From the NCBI GenBank assembly GCA_938008425.1, contig CALLKH010000245.1, forward strand, positions 1 to 7,240: a stretch of DNA of 7,240 nucleotides, read 5' to 3'. A program made the position numbers and the translations under genes. The DNA is from an uncultured Planctomycetaceae bacterium (GTDB lineage: Bacteria; Planctomycetota; Phycisphaerae; UBA1845; UTPLA1). The notes below the pieces were generated by a model. The model did no database searches, was not told the origin of the DNA, and saw only the letters and a list, made by a program, of their open reading frames with translations. This document shows, in pieces, positions 1 through 6,406 of this stretch. Each line of letters opens with the position of its first letter. The first letter of the stretch is position 1.

Positions 1-424
1 CGCCGCCTTCGCCGTTGACGATGTCGATCGTCAGCGTCGTCGTCGAGTAGCCGAATCGATCAAACGTCACCGACCCGGCCGAGGGCGTGAAACTGTTGAT
101 TCGCAGGCCCAACTTCGTCAGATCGCGTGTCGTATCGGCCGACCCTGTCTTGGTGTCCGGTACGTTGGACAGGGTGTATCGACGGGCGGCGGCATCGAAC
201 GTCACCGTAATGGGCGTACCCGTGGCGACGGCCTGTCGGCGCGCCAGATCAAGATCGGCCGCAATGCGCATGCCCGCGGCACGCGCGTGTTCGTAGCCGA
301 TCGAGTTGCTGATGGCGGGAATCGCCGTGACCGCAAGAATCGCAATGATCACCACCACGATCATGAGCTCGACGAGCGTGTAGCCGCGACGAAGTGTCAA
401 TGAAATTTCAAGTTTGCCGAGCAA
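1..424 (-). CDS. GspH-like type II secretion / type IV pseudopilin, N-terminal part (runs off left edge)
   Basis: The visible 141 residues begin with a prepilin leader and cleavage site: RRG at residues 12-14, cut before Tyr15, then YTLVE with the conserved Glu at mature position +5 (residue 19). A hydrophobic helix follows (about 18-38: LMIVVVIIAILAVTAIP). After the helix come a helical segment rich in Arg and Ala and a beta-rich stretch (PITVTFDAAARRYTL, SVTFDRFGYSTTTLTIDI), typical of the GspH minor pseudopilin fold. Such proteins are processed by prepilin peptidase and sit in the inner membrane at the tip of a pseudopilus. I chose a TTG start at 424 because GGAG lies 5 bases upstream; a second TTG eight codons later has no such site. 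The C-terminus is outside the window, so the exact subfamily is uncertain. It has no evident link to the arsenic genes. Confidence 0.88.
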   Translation of the reverse strand, partial: MLGKLEISLTLRRGYTLVELMIVVVIIAILAVTAIPAISNSIGYEHARAAGMRIAADLDLARRQAVATGTPITVTFDAAARRYTLSNVPDTKTGSADTTRDLTKLGLRINSFTPSAGSVTFDRFGYSTTTLTIDIVNGEGG

Positions 425-443
425 GCGTTCTCCACTTGATTCG

Positions 444-459
444 CCGTCCGGTCGGACGG
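444..459. repeat. Hairpin in the pseudopilin 5' leader
   Basis: CCGTCC and GGACGG form a perfect 6-bp stem around the 4-base loop GGTC. It lies about 20 bases upstream of the pseudopilin TTG start, so it would fall in the mRNA leader if transcription begins further right. There is no T-run, so it is not an intrinsic terminator. Confidence 0.5.
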
Positions 460-499
460 GCCGAAATCTGTTCGTGAAGCCGTTTCATTCTTGGCTCTC

Positions 500-548
500 T
501 GAACGCACTGCGTATTCGTTCGACGATTGATCGAATTGGGTGCGTTCA
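500..548. repeat. Nine-base inverted repeat with nested inner pairing
   Basis: TGAACGCAC (500-508) and GTGCGTTCA (540-548) are perfect reverse complements around a 31-base loop. Inside the loop ATTCG and CGAAT can pair again, giving a stacked cruciform or hairpin. It lies about 75-125 bases upstream of the pseudopilin start. An operator, or a structured leader or terminator for something on either strand, is possible; no T-run follows on either side. Confidence 0.5.
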
Positions 549-1269
549 AAAGCCATTCATCCTCGTCAAGACACGCGGGCCCCGATTCATCCCCTCACGA
601 CACCGCTTGGTAAATCGACTGATCAGAATAGGGAGATAAAGACCCCTGAGGTCTTGGTATGGGGAGTGTCCCGATTCAATGGTTCGACGAAAGATCATCC
701 CATCGGGAGATAGCCTGAGGAGTGCGAAAATCCCCAGCGTGCATGCGACGTATTTCATAGGCAATTAGACGTTTGTCGCGGTTCACCTGCTGATTCCAAG
801 CCATCACAGCCCGGCTGCCGACGCGGACCTTCAGATGAAGGAATTCATCGAGGATTTTTGCGCAGGCCGGGGTGACTTTCCGGACACCCGAATATCCCGA
901 CCGTCGTCAGATAAGTCGGCGTGCCCAGGGTCCGAGAACGGTAGAAGTCTTAGACTCGATTTCCTGGAAAGAAGGTCGAATCCTCGCCAGGCGAATCGAC
1001 AATCCTCGGCTGCTTGGCGGCACTCCCCCGAGTAGCCGAAGTCACGATCCCGAGACCACGAGAGCCGGCTGCGGGATTTGCCCATCCCCGGCCGGACCAC
1101 GGCCGGCCCTGAGGAACGCGGTCCTTACGACCCCCGGCGGCGAGTCATTGACCCTCTCTCCCGAACGCTTATCGCCACAGATTCACGACGATGGCACCGG
1201 GACAACTTCCTTGAAGAATTTCAAGAAGCGGTGCGTCCTTTTGGAACGACGAGCGTCTCCATTGGCAAA

Positions 1270-1284
1270 GGGCCGCGTCGGCCC
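1270..1284. repeat. GC-rich hairpin before the DUF2703 gene
   Basis: GGGCCG and CGGCCC pair around the 3-base loop CGT, ending 32 bases before the ATG at 1317. It could lie in the mRNA leader of the DUF2703-sigma pair or terminate incoming transcription, but no T-run follows. A second GC-rich hairpin (CCGGCCG and CGGCCGG, 5-base loop) lies at 1088-1106. Confidence 0.35.
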
Positions 1285-1316
1285 CTGACCAAGTAACCCT
1301 ATTGGAGTAAGCGCTT

Positions 1317-2036
1317 ATGATCGCAACGATGATTCCCGTTCTGGCCGTACTCGGTGGTGGAGAATGCTGCCCAACGCAGTCACCCAGGCATCGGGTCGTT
1401 TCTTGTTGCAGCACGGGGAATACTCAATCCACAGCTACCAAAATCGACCGGCCCGGGAGTATGATCGTGATGGAAGTGGAACTTCTCGCCCTCGACCTGA
1501 GCACGTGCGATCGATGTACCAACACCGAGGCGGCCATCGAGCCGGTCATCGATGAACTGCGGCCCCTGCTCGCCGAAACCGGTGTTGAACTCAGATTTCG
1601 GAAGACCGTGGTCAAAACCGCCGACGAGGCCCTGGCGCTGCGATTCGAAACGTCTCCCACCGTGCGCATCAATGGGCGAGACATACCGATTGAGTTTCGC
1701 GAGAGTCGATGCGATGATTGCACGACCCTTTGCGGCGGCGATGCAAACACGGATTGTCGCGTCTGGGTGTGGCGCGGCCGGGAGTACACCGCGGCGCCGA
1801 AGGGCCTGATGGTGGATGCGATTCTGCGGGCCTATTCGGCGATTCAGAATGCGAATCCGCCGGCGGGCGCCCCGTATTCGCTGCCGGACAACCTGCGCCG
1901 CTTCTTTGAGGCGAAGCGGCAGCCGAACAATGCCGTCGCATCCGATCGGCCAGATCCCTCCAGCGCGGCCTGTTGTGATACCAACCGTGTTGCGCGGCCG
2001 GCGAAAAAGCGAGTTGCTGCGGCACAAAGTCGTTGA
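1317..2036 (+). CDS. DUF2703 domain protein, cysteine-rich
   Basis: 239 residues. The DUF2703 core spans roughly residues 52-175. It opens with a beta strand and a CxxC motif (STCDRC, Cys64/Cys67), continues through a TSPTVRINGRDI segment at 112-123 and a cysteine cluster (Cys132, 135, 139, 147), and ends in DCRVWVWRGREY...APKGLMVDAIL, a family signature. The family's function is unknown; the N-terminal CxxC and strand pattern look thioredoxin-like. Extra vicinal cysteine pairs lie outside the core: Cys18-19, Cys30-31 and Cys219-220. Such pairs suit binding of a soft metalloid, which is inference. The ATG at 1317 has GGAG 9 bases upstream. ATGs at residues 49 and 52 are alternatives that would give a family-length start just before the core. 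The stop lies 15 bases before the sigma factor start, so the two genes probably share an mRNA. Confidence 0.85.
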   Translation: MIATMIPVLAVLGGGECCPTQSPRHRVVSCCSTGNTQSTATKIDRPGSMIVMEVELLALDLSTCDRCTNTEAAIEPVIDELRPLLAETGVELRFRKTVVKTADEALALRFETSPTVRINGRDIPIEFRESRCDDCTTLCGGDANTDCRVWVWRGREYTAAPKGLMVDAILRAYSAIQNANPPAGAPYSLPDNLRRFFEAKRQPNNAVASDRPDPSSAACCDTNRVARPAKKRVAAAQSR

Positions 2037-2051
2037 AGGAGAAAGGAACCT

Positions 2052-2696
2052 GTGGCTGCAAGTCAGGAGAATCAGCGAGCGAGCATTGACGTCAGCGATG
2101 CGTGGAACCGATTCAGGGATCGGCTTCGCGCGTTCGCGCTTCGGCGTGTCGGTTCATCTGCGGACGCGGACGACGTCGTCCAGGATGTGCTTGTGCGGCT
2201 GATGGAGCACCGGGATCGAATCGAGTCCGGCCGGGTCGCCGCCTGGCTCTTTACGACGGCTCGAAATGCAATCATCGACCGGCGGCGTCGGTCAGGTCGC
2301 GAAGGGCTCGTCGCCGCTGACGCCGACGCCCTTCGCGCCGATGAAGGGGAGAAAGCTGAACCGGTCGCGGAAATGGCCGCGTGTGTTCAGCCGCTGCTTG
2401 CGATGCTTTCGGTCGAAGACCGAGACGTGCTGGAGATGGTGGAACTGGCGGGTGAATCGCAGGCGGAACTTGCGGCGTGCCTGAACGTTGCGCCTTCGAC
2501 GGTGAAGTCCCGAGTGCAGCGGGCGCGGCAGCGGCTTCGCGATCACTTCGAGCGCTGTTGCACCATCGAACTCGACTTCAGGGGGGTGCCCCATGACTTC
2601 GCCTCGCGCGGAAACCCGGACTATCCGCGCTGCGACGGCTGCGAACCCCCGCAGACCGTGCAGGTCACCATCAATGAAAAGGATCGAAAACAGTGA
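2052..2696 (+). CDS. sigZ: ECF-type RNA polymerase sigma factor, SigZ-like
   Basis: 214 residues. Sigma region 2 covers about 15-80, with the core-binding stretch DADDVVQDVLVRLMEH and the -10 recognition part AAWLFTTARNAIIDRRRR. Region 4 covers about 110-165, with the helix-turn-helix ESQAELAACLNVAPSTVKSR and the following RARQRLRDHF. Directly after it comes the SigZ-type tail RCCTIELDFRG with vicinal Cys169-170, then an extra tail with DYPRCDGCEPP (Cys194 and Cys197). The start is GTG at 2052, chosen because AAGGAG and AAAGGA lie just upstream and no better ATG precedes region 2. No anti-sigma factor gene is adjacent. Sigma factors with cysteine-rich C-terminal tails and no anti-sigma are known in other groups (CorE type, metal sensing), so direct sensing by the tail is a reasonable inference. 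Probably co-transcribed with the DUF2703 gene. Confidence 0.85.
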   Translation: MAASQENQRASIDVSDAWNRFRDRLRAFALRRVGSSADADDVVQDVLVRLMEHRDRIESGRVAAWLFTTARNAIIDRRRRSGREGLVAADADALRADEGEKAEPVAEMAACVQPLLAMLSVEDRDVLEMVELAGESQAELAACLNVAPSTVKSRVQRARQRLRDHFERCCTIELDFRGVPHDFASRGNPDYPRCDGCEPPQTVQVTINEKDRKQ

Positions 2697-2872
2697 TAGC
2701 TGGGTAAGCCGTTCAGACCGGTTTTCCAAACGCCCCTTAATCGACCGGCCGGTTCGTTCATCAACGTGCAGTCCCTGTCTTTCATTCCGCAAGTCTGTCT
2801 GGGTTCGCGACTCATGGGAGTAAACCTGACGACCAACCGAAAGTCGGGCCTGTTTCAAACGGAGGATTGGAT

Positions 2873-3196
2873 ATGAAGCCGGTGATGGAAAGTGACAAGC
2901 GAAAGTTCACTTCAGTTGAGCACTCCCTCGGCCGGCTCAATCGTGAGGCCAGGGAGCCCAAGCACCTCTCGCGGGCGTCATTCGGCGGAAGAATGCCCGC
3001 TTTGCAAGAAAGGTCGATACGACATACCGACCGCAAGAACCCAACTGGCGCCATCATGAATGCGTTCGTCTTGTCCAATCCGGCCGGGGCGATCGTTCGA
3101 CCCAGGTCGTGCTCAATCGACTGCTTAAGTCGTGCGAGCGGACTCCCGTTCAAATCAGCGTCGGCTGCAATCGGTCACCCTCGACCCGGCGCGTGA
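2873..3196 (+). CDS. Hypothetical small protein, third in the plus-strand block
   Basis: 107 residues, not recognised. The main support is GGAGGA at 2861-2866, six bases before the ATG, the strongest ribosome binding site in the window, together with its position 176 bases after the sigma factor. The first 35 or so codons favour G or C at the third position as the neighbours do; the rest is less regular and rich in Arg, Ser and Pro with no motif, signal peptide or membrane segment. It may be a real small gene, or a genuine start whose downstream part was lost by deletion or frameshift. Its stop lies only 3 bases from the stop of the convergent arsG, leaving no room for a terminator. Confidence 0.35.
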   Translation: MKPVMESDKRKFTSVEHSLGRLNREAREPKHLSRASFGGRMPALQERSIRHTDRKNPTGAIMNAFVLSNPAGAIVRPRSCSIDCLSRASGLPFKSASAAIGHPRPGA

Positions 3197-3199
3197 CCC

Positions 3200-3889
3200 T
3201 TACAGACGAAAAATGTGCAGGAGGCTGAAGTAGATTCCGACGCCGACAAATACGACGCCGGTAACACGACGTGCCCATCGCTCGAAAGAGGTAATCCGAT
3301 TGAATGCCTTGGCCATGGCGTTGGTGCTGACAACAATCAGGATGGCAAACAACACGACCGGCAACCCGGTGCTGATGCCGAAGGCGAGCGGAAGAACGAG
3401 GCTCGACTCGTACTTGACCGCCAGGGGCAGAAGTCCGGCGAAGTAAAGCGCGGCCGACGCCGGGCAGAACGAAAGAGCGAATACGATTCCGAGCGCAAGT
3501 CCGGCCCAGACACCCCAATCCGCGACGCGCCTTCCCGCACGCTCGCCGAGCGATGAGCCGCGAACGCCAATGCTGATCAACCCGAGCAACACCATTCCGA
3601 CCAGAATGAGCAGTGGACCGAGCAGCTTGTTCATGTACTTTTGAAGCGCTGCCGAAACGGACGGCGCAGAGAGCAGGCTGGAAACGAGAATGGCTGCGAT
3701 GGCGACATACACAATGCTGCGACCAAGGGTGTAGAGCAGGCCGGTAAGCAGCGCCGCGCGGGGATTCGTGACGCGGCGGCCGATGAACGAGATGGCCGCG
3801 ACGTTGGTCGCCAGGGGACACGGGCTGATAGCGGTGAGAATTCCCATCCACGCGGCGGAACCGACCGCAAGCCACCATTCGGCAGTCAT
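3200..3889 (-). CDS. arsG: ArsG-family permease (CcdA/DsbD-like membrane protein)
   Basis: 229 residues with about six membrane helices. The fold is that of CcdA/DsbD thiol-electron transporters: the first helix carries ISPCPLATN (Cys24, residues 21-29) and the fourth carries SFCPASAALYF (Cys142, residues 140-150), the two intramembrane cysteines typical of the family. Sequences of this type next to ArsF and ArsE are named ArsG, proposed to export trivalent aminoaryl arsenicals made by reduction of nitro-aromatic arsenicals. From the fold alone, an alternative role is passing electrons across the membrane to the thioredoxin-like ArsF. The ATG at 3889 has GGAG 8 bases upstream, inside the end of arsF, and starts 2 bases after the arsF stop, so translation is probably coupled. 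It is the last gene of the operon. Confidence 0.87.
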   Translation of the reverse strand: MTAEWWLAVGSAAWMGILTAISPCPLATNVAAISFIGRRVTNPRAALLTGLLYTLGRSIVYVAIAAILVSSLLSAPSVSAALQKYMNKLLGPLLILVGMVLLGLISIGVRGSSLGERAGRRVADWGVWAGLALGIVFALSFCPASAALYFAGLLPLAVKYESSLVLPLAFGISTGLPVVLFAILIVVSTNAMAKAFNRITSFERWARRVTGVVFVGVGIYFSLLHIFRL

Positions 3890-3891
3890 GT

Positions 3892-4389
3892 TCAGGACTC
3901 CAAATACTCGCGAACCTTTTCGGCGACATAGTCCGCGAACGCGGTTTCATCGTCATGCACAAATTCCCAGACTCGCTCCATGTTGGTCCAGGCACGCTGC
4001 CGGCCGTCGTGAGAATCGACAATGACGAGTGAACTCGTGACGAGCGCGTAATCCTTGACGAAATGCTCGTTCGGGGCCTCCTCCATGTTCAGCACGTGCC
4101 ACTCGAGCTCGCCGCGTTGAAGTTCGCCGGCGAACCGGGCTTTCAGCGTGTCGGCTGCGATCCGCTCGATCTTCAGGCATGTGGGACAGCGCTGTGTGCT
4201 GTGAAGGTAATATGCGATGACCTTGTGGGCCGCCGCTTTTTCGCCGGCAACACTTGCATTGACTACGGGCTCATCACCCCCGGGTAATGGGGCATCCTTC
4301 GTGGTTCGCGATTCAGTGACGACCAGATACCCGATGCTGATCGCGACGAACGCCAGCAGTGCTGCGGAAACGATCTTTTTGGGGCTCAT
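3892..4389 (-). CDS. arsF: ArsF-family membrane-anchored thioredoxin-like protein
   Basis: 165 residues. An N-terminal signal anchor spans about 6-24 (IVSAALLAFVAISIGYLVV). A polar linker follows to about residue 55, then a thioredoxin-like domain with CPTC (Cys68/Cys71) in the stretch YYLHSTQRCPTCLKIE and later strands EWHVLNMEE and SSLVIVDSHDG. The family is named as the nitrophenyl nitroreductase subunit of the arsEFG system. The redox-active CxxC is visible; the actual reaction in this organism is inferred. The mature domain should face the periplasm, where it could exchange electrons with the CcdA-like ArsG. The ATG at 4389 has GGCGGAG six bases upstream. It follows arsE by 21 bases. Confidence 0.85.
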   Translation of the reverse strand: MSPKKIVSAALLAFVAISIGYLVVTESRTTKDAPLPGGDEPVVNASVAGEKAAAHKVIAYYLHSTQRCPTCLKIERIAADTLKARFAGELQRGELEWHVLNMEEAPNEHFVKDYALVTSSLVIVDSHDGRQRAWTNMERVWEFVHDDETAFADYVAEKVREYLES

Positions 4390-4410
4390 GTTGCACTCCG
4401 CCTGGCTGTA

Positions 4411-4641
4411 TCACGCCAGCATCTTTTCGATTTCTTCAACCGTCGGTACCTTGCCGGCGGACTTGACCTCGCCATCGACAACGAGTGCCGGCGTCATCAT
4501 CACGCCGCGCTCGGTGATCTGTATGATGTCGGTGACCTTGGCAAAGTCAGCATCAATGCCGAGCTTTTCCGCGGCCGCTTTCGCGTTCTCTGTCAGCATG
4601 TTGCACTTGGGACAGCCCGTCCCGAGGATTTCGATCTTCAT
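4411..4641 (-). CDS. arsE: ArsE: small thioredoxin-fold protein (TM0996/MTH895 type)
   Basis: 76 residues, the normal length for the small single-domain thioredoxin family. It opens MKIEILGTGCPKCNML with a CPKC active site (Cys10/Cys13), then an alpha helix, a beta strand with DADFAKVTDI, and the cis-proline loop VMMTPALVVDGEV. The C-terminus is VPTVEEIEKML. It is cytoplasmic, with no signal peptide. Next to ArsF and ArsG it is named ArsE and is thought to supply reducing power for the module. I took the ATG at 4641 because AGGAG lies 8 bases upstream and the family begins there; longer in-frame starts to the right would run through the arsC remnant in another frame. Confidence 0.87.
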   Translation of the reverse strand: MKIEILGTGCPKCNMLTENAKAAAEKLGIDADFAKVTDIIQITERGVMMTPALVVDGEVKSAGKVPTVEEIEKMLA

Positions 4642-4660
4642 GGCACTTACTCCTGGATTG

Positions 4661-4981
4661 CTAAATGGCGTCAGTCTCAAGAAACTTCTGAACACGCGTT
4701 CGAAGCTGGTCCCAAACCTGTCTGAACACCGCGATTCCGCCGTTTTCGTCGTCGGTGGCGTCGGCCGGATCGCGGAACAGCCAACGCGCCAACCGCTTTG
4801 CGCCCGGGAAGTCAGGGCAGGCGTCCTTCGCGCTGTCACACACGGTGACAACGGGGTCGAATTGCTGGCCGCCGAACTCAGAGACGGGATCGCTGCGATG
4901 CCGTGAGATGTCGATTCGCAGCTCGGCCTTCCGGCATCGACATGAGACGTCCGTGCGATCTATCGGAACACGTTTCTTCAT
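4661..4981 (-). CDS. arsC: ArsC-type (low-molecular-weight phosphatase family) arsenate reductase, internally deleted, probably inactive
   Basis: 106 residues against about 130-145 for thioredoxin-coupled ArsC. The start MKKRV matches the family N-terminus, but the catalytic P-loop (CxxNxxR type) that should follow at once is missing. After about 14 unrelated residues the match resumes at AELRIDISRHRSDPVSEF and continues to the end through VVTVCDSAKDACPDFPGAKR, LFRDPADAT and AVFRQVWDQLRTRVQKFL. The pair Cys48 and Cys55, seven residues apart, corresponds to the resolving cysteines of the pI258-type enzyme. So roughly 35-40 residues, including the nucleophilic cysteine, appear to be gone by an in-frame deletion. 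The frame stays open with GCGGAG seven bases before the ATG, 55 bases after the permease gene and 19 before arsE. It cannot reduce arsenate by the known mechanism. It is either decaying or kept as a thiol protein. Confidence 0.75.
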   Translation of the reverse strand: MKKRVPIDRTDVSCRCRKAELRIDISRHRSDPVSEFGGQQFDPVVTVCDSAKDACPDFPGAKRLARWLFRDPADATDDENGGIAVFRQVWDQLRTRVQKFLETDAI

Positions 4982-5036
4982 TCGGTCGCTCCGCGGGTGG
5001 AACATTCGCTTGTGGTCCTGTCTATGTCTTTCAAAG

Positions 5037-6380
5037 TCATTCCTGTCCCAGCGCCATCATCGCTCCGCCCGGATGCGTGCTGCCATAAATAATGCCGGTC
5101 ACCGTCGCGACAACCACGATGATCAAACAGAACGCGGCGGTCTTCTTGCCACCCATGACCTTGACCAGTACCAGCATGTTGGGCAGTGACAGCGCGGGAC
5201 CGGCGAGCAGCAATGCCAGTGCCGGGCCCGGGGCCATGCCGTGTTCAAGCAGCGCCTGTGTAATCGGAACTTCCGTCAGTGTGGCGAAGTAGAATAATGC
5301 CCCGACCACGGAGCCGATCAAGTTCGCGCGCAGGCTGTTGTCTCCGACGAGTTGTGCGATCTGCTTGTCTGGCAGGAGCGCCGATATGAAACCGACGACG
5401 AACACCCCGCCGAACAGGAGCGGGATGAGAAGCTTGGCGAAGTCCCAGGTGTTGTGCATCCAGAGCTTGAACTCCTCGTGCTCAACCCAGCGCCAGACCA
5501 TGAACGCCACCAGCAACCCGCAGGCGGCCGCCAGCCACCAGCGGACGTGATGCACGTCCATCACCCAGGACCTGGTCTCGACAATCGTCGCGATTTCCGT
5601 CTTGAGTATGGTCAGCCGCTCACCCGCGCGAATGCCGTCCGTTGATTCCTGAACCTGCACCATGACCTCTTCGGCCATTTCCTGGAGCAACACTCCGCGA
5701 ACTTCGCTGCCGTCGGTGCGCTTGACGATAGCGTCACCGGGATTGAACCAGTCGCTGAACACGAGAAAAGCAATCATGCCGGCCAGCAGCAGCCCGTTCT
5801 GCCAGGCCCGTCGTTTCGGCTCCGGCGGATCGGGCAACTCTGCCGCCGCAGCCAGTTTGGCCTTTTCTTCGCGCCGAAAGAGGCCGGCCATGCCGAGTCC
5901 GACAAGGAATGCGAAGACGACCGCGCCGATGGCTCGCCACAGACCGATGTCGAAGCCGAGCACGCGGGCGGTCAGGAAGACGGCGAGGATGTTGATCGCC
6001 GGGCCGGAATAGAGAAACGCGGACGCCGGCCCCAGCCCCGCGCCGAGCTTGTAAATGCCGGCAAACATCGGCAACACGGAGCACGAGCAGACCGCGAGCA
6101 CGACACCGGCAACGGAGGCGACCGAATACGCGGCGAGCTTGTTGGACTTCGGCCCGAGGTATCGCATCACTGCGTCCTGGGACAGGAACGTGATGATCCC
6201 GCCCGCGATGAACAGGGCCGGCACCACGCAGGCGAGCGTGTGGTTGCGCGCGTACCATTGCAGCAACTTGAAGGCTTCAACGATGGCCGATTCCACTTTC
6301 GGATTTGCGAGGGGCAGGTAGTAGGCGACGAGAAAGATCGAAACGAAAGCGGCCAGAATCTTGAGTTGCTTGCGGTCCAT
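5037..6380 (-). CDS. arsP: ArsP-family (DUF318) permease for trivalent organoarsenicals
   Basis: 447 residues, longer than typical ArsP because of an insert. About eleven membrane helices are visible. Family landmarks are AVCSCSVLPMFAG with Cys98 and Cys100, YSGPAINILAVF (124-135), the repeat-related FATLTEVPITQAL (365-376) and LLAGPALSLPNMLVLVKV (391-408). ArsP proteins export methylarsenite and trivalent aromatic arsenicals such as reduced roxarsone. Residues about 212-275 form a hydrophilic, strand-rich segment (TDGSEVRGVLL, AEEVMVQVQE, GERLTILKTEIATI) between two helices. The RREEKAK...PKRRAW loop just before the preceding helix suggests by the positive-inside rule that this insert faces the periplasm. 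Start ATG at 6380 with AAGGA about 10 bases upstream. First gene after arsR. Confidence 0.88.
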   Translation of the reverse strand: MDRKQLKILAAFVSIFLVAYYLPLANPKVESAIVEAFKLLQWYARNHTLACVVPALFIAGGIITFLSQDAVMRYLGPKSNKLAAYSVASVAGVVLAVCSCSVLPMFAGIYKLGAGLGPASAFLYSGPAINILAVFLTARVLGFDIGLWRAIGAVVFAFLVGLGMAGLFRREEKAKLAAAAELPDPPEPKRRAWQNGLLLAGMIAFLVFSDWFNPGDAIVKRTDGSEVRGVLLQEMAEEVMVQVQESTDGIRAGERLTILKTEIATIVETRSWVMDVHHVRWWLAAACGLLVAFMVWRWVEHEEFKLWMHNTWDFAKLLIPLLFGGVFVVGFISALLPDKQIAQLVGDNSLRANLIGSVVGALFYFATLTEVPITQALLEHGMAPGPALALLLAGPALSLPNMLVLVKVMGGKKTAAFCLIIVVVATVTGIIYGSTHPGGAMMALGQE

Positions 6381-6406
6381 CGGGAACTATCCTTCAGCCC
6401 ATTTGT

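Larger units (their letters stand above)
425..1316. other. Long stretch without a convincing gene; several inverted repeats
   Basis: About 890 bases lie between the pseudopilin start and the DUF2703 gene. The frames open here have no recognisable motifs, no good ribosome binding sites and irregular codon use. The stretch should hold the pseudopilin promoter (minus strand) and the DUF2703-sigma promoter (plus strand), but I see no convincing -35/-10 pair for either. Visible structure: hairpins at 444-459, 500-548, 639-655, 669-708, 1088-1106 and 1270-1284. A short direct repeat (GGGAGATA followed by CCTGAGG) occurs at 631-651 and again at 705-720. Confidence 0.6.

Noticed and set aside
753..767. 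GGCAATTA resembling the putative ArsR motif
   Set aside because: Only 8 bases match, there is no inverted repeat around it, and it lies about 550 bases from the DUF2703 start.
872..1288. 138-codon plus-strand frame starting at GTG
   Set aside because: No ribosome binding site, irregular third-position use, no motif, and overlapped by other open frames as expected in GC-rich DNA.
1078..1296. Plus-strand frame whose end (residues NFLEEFQEAVRPFG) looks protein-like and stops 20 bases before the DUF2703 start
   Set aside because: It begins at TTG with no ribosome site and the first half is unlike a protein. It could be the tail of a lost gene, but I recognise no family.
1380..2027. 215-codon minus-strand frame opposite the DUF2703 gene
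   Set aside because: Antisense shadow; the plus-strand frame carries the DUF2703 signatures.
2292..2858. 188-codon minus-strand frame opposite the sigma factor gene
   Set aside because: Antisense shadow of region 4 of the sigma factor; no recognisable motif.
3190..3202. Terminator between the convergent blocks
   Set aside because: Only three bases separate the two stops, and there is no hairpin with a T-run on either strand nearby.
3150..4022. 290-codon minus-strand frame overlapping arsG and arsF
   Set aside because: Out-of-frame shadow of two genes with clear families; its product is Arg, His and Ser rich without motifs.
4217..4906. 229-codon plus-strand frame opposite arsF, arsE and arsC
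   Set aside because: Antisense shadow; three recognised minus-strand genes occupy the stretch.
4901..4940. CX5R spacing in the shortened ArsC (Cys16 to Arg22)
   Set aside because: The intervening residues RKAEL have none of the Gly, Asn or Ser of a phosphatase P-loop and the motif is not at the end of a beta strand. The match is coincidental spacing.
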